A stretch of 64,000 nt of DNA from Phytophthora sp. 'mugwort' (GCA_033558025.1 JAUCEF010000007.1:4216001-4280000), one strand, 5' to 3'. Positions 11,232-22,140 are shown, counted from the first letter of the stretch. The notes: generated by a model not told the origin, from the letters alone. Numbers and translations: made by a program.

Positions 11232-12580
11232 TTTGGTTGAGCTTGGATTGAGTTTAAATAGCTTTCTTGCGTGCTCGCTTGTACTAAGGCAACTTGGTCG
11301 GGACGGCCACAGTTGAGGAATGAGCTCACAGTCAATCAGCTCGTAGTATTACTGCACATGGAGAGATGACTGGCAGCTCAAACAGCAGAACCTGCCATGA
11401 TGGCAAGCCGAGCCACCAGCCGCAACACAACAGTAACCTGTATACCAGATGACCAGTCGGCGGCGAGGTTGCAGTCGGCATCATGTTACAATAACAATGG
11501 TATGTAAGGTAAAGCCGGCCCGTCGAGCGCCGTGGGGCGTGGCAGTGGGTAAGCAGGAAACGATGTAGAGCATGAGCTAACCCGCTGGCCGACAGGCTGG
11601 CAGGCAGAGAGGCATGACTGCCAAATGGCGCGACACCAACCTTTGGAAAACTTAATACTGGACAGCGATACGGCTACCAGCTACACAGTGACAAACGGCG
11701 CAGTATGGCATGGCATGACCCGGGACACAGGGTTGGGGACGCCGTCGCTACTCGGAGAAAAGATGATGAGGTACATAAGAGAACTAAGTGGGGGCCTTTT
11801 GCAACTCGGAGTTCATCCTCGCAGCGATGAGGCGGAGCTTTTGGTTGGTTATACTATGACTCACGGCCCATGAGGCGGGGCGACGTGGCAATTCTTGTTA
11901 GGGCTGGTAAGCATCGATTAGGTGTGCGTTCTTGCCAGACAACTAGAGAGTGCAATAAGAACGAGAGAGAGTGCAGGTGGCATACGTGGTGTTGACTGCG
12001 CGGGTGGTCAACAGTGCGATGGTGGATTGTTGTAACGGCACCGCGAGCCGTCAGTGCCGCCGCGGCGCCAGCAATGACTAAAGAGACGACGGCGCAGTTT
12101 CCGTGCCTTCCTTGTTGGTTGCTGGTGATCTTTTTTACATGTTTTAGTGGTTTGTTTTTATCCGCTGCGTAAGTAATACCCATTTGTGTATGGCGCATCT
12201 ATATCTGTTTCTATTTCTATACACTTCAACTGCATTTTCGGTGGTCGTGTCCTGGTGCAGATAGCTACCGATACAACTACCTGTTTGTCTAGCTCCCAGA
12301 TTTTGCTGCTTGTAATAGCACGACGCAGCAGCAATATGAAGAATGCAACGCGTTTTGGTAACGAATGAACTATATGCCCATTTAAACCTTGGGATTCCAC
12401 GATTCAATCAGATTGCATTCAACTGGTACACTACGTTTCAATCAACTCGAAGCACATCTCGTGCTGACAAAGTACAAAGGTCTCGGCGTATCGGCCGAGA
12501 AGTGTGCGGGTATACGCGAGTAGGCGTCCACTCATGACAGGTCGGTCACCAGGCATGTAGCCACCCCGTCCATCTTGTGC

Positions 12581-13969
12581 TTACGCGCGCAAGTGACGGT
12601 AGGCGCTGGTCTTGGTGGATGTCTGTGCAGCCGTCTGTGACGCTTGGTTCGTACTTTTAGTCTTAGGAGACGTCTGTGCAGACGTCTGTGACGCTGGGTT
12701 GGAGATCTTCTGTGAGGACGGCGTACTGGTGGCACCCTTTGCGTACCCGTCCGTGTTGCCGAAATTGTTGCTCTTGGCTCCTCCATTCGCGCCAGCGCTG
12801 ATGCCCGCTCCAGCGTTCAGGCCAGCACCAGCACTCAATCCGGCTCCGGCATTGAGACCGGCATTCAACCCGGCTCCAGCATTAAGACCAGCACCAGCAT
12901 TGAGACCGGCACCAGCATTGAGACGAGCTCCAGCATTGAGACCAGCTCCAGCATTGAGGCCAGCACCGGCATTCAACCCGGCTCCAGCATTAAGACCAGC
13001 ACCAGCATTGAGACCGGCACCAGCATTAAGACGAGCACCTGCGTTGAGACCAGCTCCAGCATTGAGACCAGCTCCAGCATTGAGGCCAGCACCGGCATTC
13101 AACCCGGCTCCAGCATTAAGACCAGCACCAGCATTGAGACCGGCACCAGCATTAAGACGAGCACCTGCGTTGAGACCAGCTCCAGCATTGAGACCAGCTC
13201 CAGCGTTGAGACCAGCTCCAGCATTGAGGCCAGCACCGGCATTCAACCCGGCTCCAGCATTAAGACCAGCACCAGCATTGAGACCGGCACCAGCATTGAG
13301 ACGAGCTCCAGCATTGAGACCAGCTCCAGCATTGAGGCCAGCACCGGCATTCAACCCGGCTCCAGCATTAAGACCAGCACCAGCATTGAGACCGGCACCA
13401 GCATTAAGACGAGCACCTGCGTTGAGACCAGCTCCAGCATTGAGACGAGCACCAGCGTTGAGACCAGCTCCAGCATTGAGGCCAGCACCGGCATTCAACC
13501 CGGCTCCAGCATTAAGACCAGCACCAGCATTAAGACGAGCACCAGCGTTGAGACCAGCTCCAGCATTGAGGCCAGCACCGGCATTCAACCCGGCTCCAGC
13601 ATTAAGACCAGCACCAGTATTGAGATCGGCACCAGCATTGAGACGAGCACCGGCATTGAGACCAGCACCAGCGTTAAGACCGGCACCAGCATTCAACCTG
13701 GCACCGGCGTTGAGACCGGCATTAGCCTTAAGGTTTGCGTTGGCATTGAGCGCAGCATGGCCGTTCAAACCTGCATTAGCGTACAAGCCTGCGTTCGCGT
13801 TGAGCCCGGTGCCAGCCCTGAGACCGGCACCCACGCCGCCGTACGTGCCGTGGATAGTCGGCAGTAACCACCCGAACGTCTCCGCCACCTCCGTTGACGC
13901 GTCCACCGAACTGCAGGATAACGCCACAGCTGTCACACACAGCGCGCAGATCGTCTTGTGGAGCATCAT
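12581..13969 (-). CDS. Secreted LNAGAG hexapeptide-repeat protein, array copy 6
   Basis: 462 residues. It carries the SQTSAQTS tail variant and the N-side base variant of copy 2, although three other units stand between them. Its repeat block is longer than that of copy 2 by 13 hexapeptides, so the ends and the repeat length evolve separately. The downstream hAT-side flank has a G for T change (GATCGTTTTTAC) not seen in the other units. Confidence 0.85.
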   Translation of the reverse strand: MMLHKTICALCVTAVALSCSSVDASTEVAETFGWLLPTIHGTYGGVGAGLRAGTGLNANAGLYANAGLNGHAALNANANLKANAGLNAGARLNAGAGLNAGAGLNAGARLNAGADLNTGAGLNAGAGLNAGAGLNAGAGLNAGARLNAGAGLNAGAGLNAGAGLNAGAGLNAGARLNAGAGLNAGARLNAGAGLNAGAGLNAGAGLNAGAGLNAGAGLNAGARLNAGAGLNAGAGLNAGAGLNAGAGLNAGAGLNAGAGLNAGAGLNAGARLNAGAGLNAGAGLNAGAGLNAGAGLNAGAGLNAGAGLNAGARLNAGAGLNAGAGLNAGAGLNAGAGLNAGAGLNAGARLNAGAGLNAGAGLNAGAGLNAGLNAGAGLSAGAGLNAGAGISAGANGGAKSNNFGNTDGYAKGATSTPSSQKISNPASQTSAQTSPKTKSTNQASQTAAQTSTKTSAYRHLRA

Positions 13970-15319
13970 TTTGGTTGAGCTTGGATTGAGTTTAAATAGC
14001 TTTCTTGCGTGCTCGCTTGTACTAAGGCAACTTGGTCGGGACGGCCACAGTTGAGGAATGAGCTCACAGTCAATCAGCTCGTAGTATTACTGCACATGGA
14101 GAGATGACTGGCAGCTCAAACAGCAGAACCTGCCATGATGGCAAGCCGAGCCACCAGCCGCAACACAACAGTAACCTGTATACCAGATGACCAGTCGGCG
14201 GCGAGGTTGCAGTCGGCATCATGTTACAATAACAATGGTATGTAAGGTAAAGCCGGCCCGTCGAGCGCCGTGGGGCGTGGCAGTGGGTAAGCAGGAAACG
14301 ATGTAGAGCATGAGCTAACCCGCTGGCCGACAGGCTGGCAGGCAGAGAGGCATGACTGCCAAATGGCGCGACACCAACCTTTGGAAAACTTAATACTGGA
14401 CAGCGATACGGCTACCAGCTACACAGTGACAAACGGCGCAGTATGGCATGGCATGACCCGGGACACAGGGTTGGGGACGCCGTCGCTACTCGGAGAAAAG
14501 ATGATGAGGTACATAAGAGAACTAAGTGGGGGCCTTTTGCAACTCGGAGTTCATCCTCGCAGCGATGAGGCGGAGCTTTTGGTTGGTTATACTATGACTC
14601 ACGGCCCATGAGGCGGGGCGACGTGGCAATTCTTGTTAGGGCTGGTAAGCATCGATTAGGTGTGCGTCCTTGCCAGACAGCTAGAGAGTGCAATAAGAAC
14701 GAGAGAGAGTGCAGGTGGCATACGTGGTGTTGACTGCGCGGGTGGTCAACAGTGCGATGGTGGATTGTTGTAACGGCACCGCGAGCCGTCAGTGCCGCCG
14801 CGGCGCCAGCAATGACTAAAGAGACGACGGCGCAGTTTCCGTGCCTTCCTTGTTGGTTGCTGGTGATCGTTTTTACATGTTTTAGTGGTTTGTTTTTATC
14901 CGCTGCGTAAGTAATACCCATTTGTGTATGGCGCATCTATATCTGTTTCTATTTCTATACACTTCAACTGCATTTTCGGTGGTCGTGTCCTGGTGCAGAT
15001 AGCTACCGATACAACTACCTGTTTGTCTAGCTCCCAGATTTTGCTGCTTGTAATAGCACGACGCAGCAGCAAATATGAAGAATGCAACGCGTTTTGGTAA
15101 CGAATGAACTATATGCCCATTTAAACCTTGGGATTCCACGATTCAATCAGATTGCATTCAACTGGTACACTACGTTTCAATCAACTCGAAGCACATCTCG
15201 TGCTGACAAAGTACAAAGGTCTCGGCGTATCGGCCGAGAAGTGTGCGGGTATACGCGAGTAGGCGTCCACTCATGACAGGTCGGTCACCAGGCATGTAGC
15301 CACCCCGTCCATCTTGTGC

Positions 15320-17806
15320 TTACGCGCGCAAGTGACGGTAGGCGCTGGTCTTGGTGGATGTCTGTGCAGCCGTCTGTGACGCTTGGTTCGTACTTTTAGT
15401 CTTAGGAGACGTCTGTGCAGCCGTCTGTGACGCTGGGTTGGAGATCTTCTGTGAGGACGGCGTACTGGTGGCACCCTTTGCGTACCCGTCCGTGTTGCCG
15501 AAATTGTTGCTCTTGGCTCCTCCATTCGCGCCAGCGCTGATGCCCGCTCCAGCGTTCAGGCCAGCACCAGCACTCAATCCGGCTCCGGCATTGAGACCGG
15601 CATTCAACCCGGCTCCAGCATTAAGACCAGCACCAGCATTGAGACCGGCACCAGCATTGAGACGAGCTCCAGCATTGAGACCAGCTCCAGCATTGAGGCC
15701 AGCACCGGCATTCAACCCGGCTCCAGCATTAAGACCAGCACCAGCATTGAGACCGGCACCAGCATTGAGACCGGCACCAGCATTAAGACCAGCTCCAGCA
15801 TTGAGACGAGCACCAGCGTTGAGACCAGCTCCAGCATTGAGGCCAGCACCGGCATTCAACCCGGCTCCAGCATTAAGACCAGCACCAGCATTAAGACGAG
15901 CACCAGCATTGAGACCGGCACCAGCATTGAGACGAGCACCAGCGTTGAGACCAGCTCCAGCATTGAGGCCAGCACCGGCATTCAACCCGGCTCCAGCATT
16001 AAGACCAGCACCAGCATTGAGACCGGCACCAGCATTGAGACGAGCTCCAGCATTGAGACCAGCTCCAGCATTGAGACGAGCACCAGCGTTGAGACCAGCT
16101 CCAGCATTGAGGCCAGCACCGGCATTCAACCCGGCTCCAGCATTAAGACCAGCACCAGCATTGAGACCGGCACCAGCATTGAGACGAGCTCCAGCATTGA
16201 GACCAGCTCCAGCATTGAGGCCAGCACCGGCATTCAACCCGGCTCCAGCATTAAGACCAGCACCAGCATTGAGACCGGCACCAGCATTAAGACGAGCACC
16301 TGCGTTGAGACCAGCTCCAGCATTGAGACGAGCACCAGCGTTGAGACCAGCTCCAGCATTGAGGCCAGCACCGGCATTCAACCCGGCTCCAGCATTAAGA
16401 CCAGCACCAGCATTGAGACGAGCACCAGCGTTGAGACCAGCTCCAGCATTGAGGCCAGCACCGGCATTCAACCCGGCTCCAGCATTAAGACCAGCACCAG
16501 CATTAAGACGAGCACCAGCATTGAGACCGGCACCAGCATTAAGACGAGCACCAGCGTTGAGACCAGCTCCAGCATTGAGGCCAGCACCGGCATTCAACCC
16601 GGCTCCAGCATTGAGACCGGCACCAGCATTGAGACGAGCTCCAGCATTGAGACCAGCTCCAGCATTGAGACGAGCACCAGCGTTGAGACCAGCTCCAGCA
16701 TTGAGGCCAGCACCGGCATTCAACCCGGCTCCAGCATTAAGACCAGCACCAGCATTGAGACGAGCACCAGCGTTGAGACCAGCTCCAGCATTGAGGCCAG
16801 CACCGGCATTCAACCCGGCTCCAGCATTAAGACCAGCACCAGCATTAAGACGAGCACCAGCATTGAGACCGGCACCAGCATTAAGACGAGCACCAGCGTT
16901 GAGACCAGCTCCAGCATTGAGGCCAGCACCGGCATTCAACCCGGCTCCAGCATTAAGACCAGCACCAGCATTGAGACCGGCACCAGCATTGAGACGAGCT
17001 CCAGCATTGAGACCAGCTCCAGCATTGAGACGAGCACCAGCGTTGAGACCAGCTCCAGCATTGAGGCCAGCACCGGCATTCAACCCGGCTCCAGCATTAA
17101 GACCAGCACCAGCATTGAGACCGGCACCAGCATTGAGACGAGCTCCAGCATTGAGACCAGCTCCAGCATTGAGGCCAGCACCGGCATTCAACCCGGCTCC
17201 AGCATTAAGACCAGCACCAGCATTGAGACCGGCACCAGCATTAAGACGAGCACCTGCGTTGAGACCAGCTCCAGCATTGAGACGAGCACCAGCGTTGAGA
17301 CCAGCTCCAGCATTGAGGCCAGCACCGGCATTCAACCCGGCTCCAGCATTAAGACCAGCACCAGCATTAAGACGAGCACCAGCGTTGAGACCAGCTCCAG
17401 CATTGAGGCCAGCACCGGCATTCAACCCGGCTCCAGCATTAAGACCAGCACCAGTATTGAGATCGGCACCAGCATTGAGACGAGCACCGGCATTGAGACC
17501 AGCACCAGCGTTGAGACCGGCACCAGCATTCAACCTGGCACCGGCGTTGAGACCAGCATTAGCCTTAAGGTTTGCGTTGGCATTGAGCGCAGCATGGCCG
17601 TTCAAACCTGCATTAGCGTACAAGCCTGCGTTCGCGTTGAGCCCGGTGCCAGCCCTGAGACCGGCACCCACGCCGCCGTACGTGCCGTGGATAGTCGGCA
17701 GTAACCACCCGAACGTCTCCGCCACCTCCGTTGACGCGTCCACCGAACTGCAGGATAACGCCACAGCTGTCACACACAGCGCGCAGATCGTCTTGTGGAG
17801 CATCAT
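15320..17806 (-). CDS. Secreted LNAGAG hexapeptide-repeat protein, array copy 7 (longest)
   Basis: 828 residues, more than twice the usual length, with over 110 hexapeptides in an unbroken frame. Signal peptide and tail match copy 1. The repeat block is made of about a dozen higher-order blocks, each ending with the plus-strand marker ATTCAACCCGGCTCCAGC. Despite 2 kb of repeats there is no stop or frameshift, so the reading frame appears to be maintained or the expansion is very young. It is the last complete unit before the hAT pseudogene. Confidence 0.85.
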   Translation of the reverse strand: MMLHKTICALCVTAVALSCSSVDASTEVAETFGWLLPTIHGTYGGVGAGLRAGTGLNANAGLYANAGLNGHAALNANANLKANAGLNAGARLNAGAGLNAGAGLNAGARLNAGADLNTGAGLNAGAGLNAGAGLNAGAGLNAGARLNAGAGLNAGAGLNAGAGLNAGAGLNAGARLNAGAGLNAGARLNAGAGLNAGAGLNAGAGLNAGAGLNAGAGLNAGARLNAGAGLNAGAGLNAGAGLNAGAGLNAGAGLNAGARLNAGAGLNAGARLNAGAGLNAGAGLNAGAGLNAGAGLNAGAGLNAGARLNAGAGLNAGARLNAGAGLNAGAGLNAGAGLNAGAGLNAGARLNAGAGLNAGAGLNAGAGLNAGAGLNAGARLNAGAGLNAGARLNAGAGLNAGAGLNAGAGLNAGAGLNAGARLNAGAGLNAGARLNAGAGLNAGAGLNAGAGLNAGAGLNAGARLNAGAGLNAGAGLNAGAGLNAGAGLNAGARLNAGAGLNAGARLNAGAGLNAGAGLNAGAGLNAGAGLNAGAGLNAGARLNAGAGLNAGAGLNAGAGLNAGAGLNAGAGLNAGARLNAGAGLNAGARLNAGAGLNAGAGLNAGAGLNAGAGLNAGAGLNAGARLNAGAGLNAGARLNAGAGLNAGAGLNAGAGLNAGAGLNAGARLNAGAGLNAGAGLNAGAGLNAGAGLNAGAGLNAGAGLNAGAGLNAGARLNAGAGLNAGAGLNAGAGLNAGLNAGAGLSAGAGLNAGAGISAGANGGAKSNNFGNTDGYAKGATSTPSSQKISNPASQTAAQTSPKTKSTNQASQTAAQTSTKTSAYRHLRA
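15540..17560. repeat. 18-bp coding minisatellite with higher-order blocks
   Basis: The core is an 18-bp unit of the type CCAGCATTGAGACCGGCA, coding one hexapeptide on the minus strand. Units are grouped into blocks of roughly 7 to 9 (126-162 bp), marked by TTCAACCCGGCTCCAGCATT. Corresponding shorter tracts lie in the other six genes. All length changes are whole 18-bp units. Confidence 0.9.
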
Positions 17807-18444
17807 TTTGGTTGAGCTTGGATTGAGTTTAAATAGCTTTCTTGCGTGCTCGCTTGTACTAAGGCAACTTGGTCGGGACGGCCACAGTTGAGGAATGAGC
17901 TCACAGTCAATCAGCTCGTAGTATTACTGCACATGGAGAGATGACTGGCAGCTCAAACAGCAGAACCTGCCATGATGGCAAGCCGAGCCACCAGCCGCAA
18001 CACAACAGTAACCTGTATACCAGATGACCAGTCGGCGGCGAGGTTGCAGTCGGCATCATGTTACAATAACAATGGTATGTAAGGTAAAGCCGGCCCGTCG
18101 AGCGCCGTGGGGCGTGGCAGTGGGTAAGCAGGAAACGATGTAGAGCATGAGCTAACCCGCTGGCCGACAGGCTGGCAGGCAGAGAGGCATGACTGCCAAA
18201 TGGCGCGACACCAACCTTTGGAAAACTTAATACTGGACAGCGATACGGCTACCAGCTACACAGTGACAAACGGCGCAGTATGGCATGGCATGACCCGGGA
18301 CACAGGGTTGGGGACGCCGTCGCTACTCGGAGAAAAGATGATGAGGTACATAAGAGAACTAAGTGGGGGCCTTTTGCAACTCGGAGTTCATCCTCGCAGC
18401 GATGAGGCGGAGCTTTTGGTTGGTTATACTATGACTCACGGCCC

Positions 18445-19712
18445 ATGAGGCGGGGCGACGTGGCAATTCTTGTTAGGGCTGGTAAGCATCGATTAGGTGT
18501 GCGTCCTTGCCAGACAGCTAGGGAGTGCAATAACGCCATGAAACGAGTGCTAGATAAATGGCCCGCTATCGTCGCGTGCTATGAAGAGCAAGGCCGTCAA
18601 GCTGTACGTGATCGCAAGGCACCGCCCGATTTTCCTCTCGAAAACCACCACATTGATTTTGTTCAAGCACTCTCGCTTTTGACTCCAATTGGTGATATAA
18701 TTTTCAATTGCCAAGCTGAGCGAGTACAGCAAATAGAGGTACTTATGGCTTTATATATGACGAGGATAGACTATCTAGCGCCAAAGAAACCTATTCCTCA
18801 CTATTCGTGTACGGAAAACAGTCCTCGGTGGATATTGACCAGCGAACAAACGCTTACGGAATCGAAAACCCGCGATTTATTGCGCGAGGCTGTCGACGAG
18901 GAAAAAAAATCCCGGTACTACATGGATGCCAAGTTCAAGGACTGTGACTTCGTGCTGGAGATGATGATGATGCTTCACCCAATTTACAAGTACTCAACTC
19001 AAGAATCTCTCAGCCCAGTAGTTATCATGTGCCGTCGACGGCATGGAAAAAGCGAGAAACACGCTGTTAACAGACTGAAGGAGGTAACTGACAAAATTCG
19101 CTCAAACCTTATCGCACATCGTCTGAAATCGGTTGCAGGATCGAGTAATCCTGGTGAAGAACTACTTGGTGTGATGGAGATGAATTTGAGCAGGCTGGAA
19201 GCACGGTTTGACCAGATCGACACCAACCAGTCGGGTGGACAGACGTGCTGAAGACAAGCAGGATCGATGGATGGACGACTCGGTTGGTGTTCTGCGAAAT
19301 GCAGATATGACTCCAAAAAAGAATCGGGTCTCCACTTTTGGAAGAGGATGGAGAATACCGGATTGTCCCGGTAGCTGTTCGCATCATTTTCGCCATACCG
19401 TCGTCTTCGTGCCAAATCGAACGCGATTTCAGCGTTAGTGGAGAAATGTTATCATCGCAGCGTACCAGCTTGGCCGGAGACAGCATTGATATGTGCATCT
19501 TTATGAATAGAAACCCATACTTCGTGAACTTGCTTCAGTGCAAAGAGATCCCACGAGGTGAGCACGATTCGTTCAAGTCCAGCAACATCGTGCTGGACTT
19601 TGATCCAGATGCGTACATGGACGATCTCAGCATCGACCTTCTAGCAGGAGTTTGTTTAAGCGCCACCTTGTCTCGCGAGGTGGAGAATGAGGAAGAGCAG
19701 TCATCTCTATGA
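18445..19712 (+). pseudogene. hAT-family transposase, 5'-truncated and broken
   Basis: The first part (to 19,251) is open for 268 codons and resembles the central region of oomycete hAT transposases, with the stretch KRVLDKWPAIVACYEEQGRQ, a long helical domain and EMMMMLHPIYKYS. After a stop and a frame change, 19,338-19,712 encodes the hAT C-terminal dimerisation domain: RIVPVAVRIIFAIPSSSC, then QIERDFSVSGEMLSSQRTSL and a C-terminal acidic tail. The N-terminal zinc finger and the upstream catalytic part are missing. The first about 90 bases of homology are shared with the right end of every array unit, so the tandem units were amplified with a breakpoint inside this transposon. Confidence 0.75.
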
Positions 19713-19739
19713 TCAATGGATTCCCTGAACATTCGGTTT

Positions 19740-21165
19740 CACTTCATATCTCATTTTATTTAATAAGCATGCCCAGTATTCACAATCGGGGTCAATACGT
19801 CGTTTGTTGACACCAAGCATACTGCTGTTTTCACGTGGCGGAACAAGAACTTGACCTCGACCATCTTGCCGCCCTGCGTCGCGGTCACGCGGAACATCAA
19901 CCATCGTGGGCACGATCATGGCCACCTTGTACTCGAGCCACTTGGCACTGGCCGAACACGTCCTGCGTCACATTCTTCTCCAGCTTCACCTGCTACGCCG
20001 GCTCCTCAAACAAGCCCATTAGCAATATCAGGATGTGTGAGTTCACCGAGATGCCATCTCGCGCGGTCTTCAACGCGGCCGACGATGGCCTCAGGTTGAA
20101 TCTCCATGGTGCCTGCGTGTACGATGTCTATGCGGCGGCCACATAGACACCTCATGTCAGCCCCGCCAGGTCGCTTTCAACGTCGCTTTCTTCACGTCCA
20201 TGGACATCCCCTCCGACAGCGTCGCACCCAAATCGTGCATGCCCGGCATGCAGCGTCGGGTCCAGCATTCGGATCGTCGCCGGCACCGTGACCATCATGC
20301 CCGGAATCGATATGGATGCGCCAAAGCGCACCAACAGGTGCTGGCGTCGCCGAAGTACACCTTGAGCGCCTTATCCCTGAGCCCCACACCCTTGCGGACC
20401 TCGTCCATGTGGCAACGGCCAGTCGCCCTCCCGCATAGGATTTCAGGTACTGTCAGCGGTGTCGCCTCCCTACGTGAAGATATGCACACACGGCAAAGAA
20501 ATGTTAAGCATCAGCTATATATTAAAAAAAAAATTAATGACTGTCACGAACTTGACCCGCGCCCCATTCGCTTCCCCGAACCTTATTGCTGTGCAGCCAG
20601 CTCTGCTCTTTGAGCAACTTGCTGTTGGAGCTCTGTCACTACACGTCGAAGATCAGATACACGCGTTGGTGATCGATAACGTTGGGGCTGACGTAGTTCC
20701 AGAGGCTGAACTGGTGGCGTATTTGTTGTCCTCGCATCTGATCGTCAAACATTCGCTTGGCGCCCAGTGGTCGATGAACATCTTGTGTTTGCATAGGTTG
20801 TAGCACTAGCACGACGTTTGCTGAGTGTGACACTCCGCCACATTGGCTGTAGCGGTATGCCGTGGGTTCATGAATAGGAAGCCCCGCTTGCACGGGATCA
20901 ACGCTACGTCCTAGACAAGGGCAACGTCGGTTTCGCGACGCGCTGCACCCCTCTACCGAAGGAGCGCCGATCGATCCATCTCTGTCGCTAAAATATGTTT
21001 TTCTCCATGCGTATTAATGTTCCGGATACCAGCTTTAATTGCACTAGCAATTGTAGTTGCTACCGATTGGAAACTGCGCTCAATGGTGGTGTTCATTGTG
21101 CAGCGAAGCTGTCGTGGTCGGCGACACACTGGGGGCTACGGATGCAATCGTTCTCGCATTCACGC
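19740..21165. other. Degenerate GC-rich tract, no gene identified
   Basis: Codon-like, GC-rich sequence with open stretches on both strands but none that I recognise. On the minus strand 20,490-20,150 shows pieces such as KVYFGDAST and ISIPGMM in shifting frames, and 20,893-20,639 is an open 84-codon stretch. The pattern suggests one or more decayed minus-strand genes or transposon pieces. An A-rich stretch lies at 20,521-20,540. A weak likeness to PPDK near ISIPGMM is not enough for a call. Confidence 0.3.
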
Positions 21166-21169
21166 TCTG

Positions 21170-21482
21170 CTTTAACATCTTCGTCGCTGAATAAACGTCC
21201 TTGATCGCGGCTTAATACCCGCTTCGTCAGCGGAGTTGCATGCATGTGCACTGTGGCGCTGCAGTTGCTCGCGAAGAATTGACATCGCATCAGCCTGGCG
21301 CTGCACTTGCAAATGGAGCTCAGCTTGCGTGTTTGTTAGAGCACTCCGTACTCTTGCCTCCAGTTTGCCCTCGCAGTGGTCATTAATTCCAGCACAAGGT
21401 GGCGAACATGTCCACGCACGGGACATTCAACATCACTGGAGATTTCTCGCTGCATTTTATCACGAGTGCGAACGAACTCGGC
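21170..21482 (-). pseudogene. Coiled-coil protein gene, 3' part, split by the Polinton
   Basis: Minus-strand frames here code EFVRTRDKMQREISSD and, after frame changes, TNTQAELHLQVQRQADAMS followed by REQLQRH, typical of a helical coiled coil. The reading frame enters from the Polinton border at 21,482. Its other half lies beyond the far border (40,235-40,950), where the frame ends in DDIKKALDAE. The six duplicated bases CTCGGC code the Ala-Glu at the junction. The gene may itself be a retroelement gag; I cannot name it. Confidence 0.45.
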
Positions 21483-21714
21483 AGTAGTAACATCTAGGTA
21501 CACTATATGTAAAAACATCTATCACCCACAAACTAACCCAAAGCCCCATAACCATGTAAATAACCCAAGAAATATAAAATAGGCAATACCTCTCGACCCC
21601 CTCTGGTGCGAAGTAGGTATCCTCCAAACCTCCAAGCTCCACAAATAATGTCGAGGGGGATACAGCAGATCTTGGATTTAAGCATAGAAAGAACGATTCA
21701 TCCTGATAGATAAA
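21483..21714 (+). repeat. Left terminal inverted repeat of the Polinton
   Basis: About 232 bp that match the reverse complement of 39,998-40,228 with scattered substitutions and single-base gaps, over 90 percent by eye. It begins AGTAGTAACATCTAGGTACA and ends near CTGATAGATAA. Confidence 0.93.
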
Positions 21715-21766
21715 TATAGTAAGTATATAACAACATAGCATATACGATAATCAACCGAGCATAACC

Positions 21767-22081
21767 ATGTGTAACTACATTATGAAAAATGAAAGACAAT
21801 GTCCTAAATCGAAAACATTAGATCGATGCTACCCTCATCGAATCGCAAAGTCTCCTGTTGCCGTGTATGATCTTGAGAACGCAGAAAATATGGTCCAAAG
21901 AATCTGTGATGCTAATAATCATGAAGAGGTTTTGTGTCCTTGTGGGAAAACTACAAAGCGTTGGAATTATGCTCACCATTGTTCATTTCCTAAACATAGA
22001 GCATGGATAGAGACGATGCCTAAACCAAAGCCAATCAGAACATGGATTGCTACTGGAAAAGAACTTGGCGGCTTCAAATAA
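21767..22081 (+). CDS. Small Cys/His-rich Polinton protein, candidate zinc binder
   Basis: 104 residues and intact, 53 bases inside the left terminal repeat. Cysteine and histidine pairs are spaced like a zinc module: MCNYIMKNERQCPKS, then CYPHR, later CPCGKTTKRW and AHHC. It lies before the polymerase gene on the same strand. The function is unknown; small zinc-binding ORFs of unknown role are common at Polinton ends. Its intact frame in an otherwise broken element is notable. Confidence 0.6.
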   Translation: MCNYIMKNERQCPKSKTLDRCYPHRIAKSPVAVYDLENAENMVQRICDANNHEEVLCPCGKTTKRWNYAHHCSFPKHRAWIETMPKPKPIRTWIATGKELGGFK

Positions 22082-22140
22082 TTAACAACAAGAATACTTT
22101 TTTATCCTGATAAAAAGTCTTCTATAGTATATAGATAGTC

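Larger units (their letters stand above)
1..18530. repeat. Tandem array of seven 2.2-3.6 kb gene-bearing units
   Basis: Near-identical units start at about 1, 2541, 5045, 7766, 9982, 12198 and 14936, all in the same orientation. The left edge of the window cuts the array, so more copies may lie outside. Unit lengths are about 2540, 2504, 2721, 2216, 2216, 2738 and 3.6 kb, and almost all the difference comes from the 18-bp coding repeat inside the minus-strand gene. Each unit also carries unique-looking flanks and, at its right end, a short piece of hAT transposase sequence that stops at the same base. Only the last unit runs on into the longer hAT pseudogene, near 18,530. Single-base variants are shared by non-adjacent units (2 with 6, 3 with 7, 3 with 6 and 7), as expected from unequal crossing over and gene conversion. 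Assembly collapse or expansion of such an array is possible. Confidence 0.97.

Noticed and set aside
19900..20490. Possible second PPDK fragment on the minus strand (ISIPGMM)
   Set aside because: Only one short stretch resembles the PPDK SGAAxSxPGMM motif; sequence before and after does not follow PPDK.
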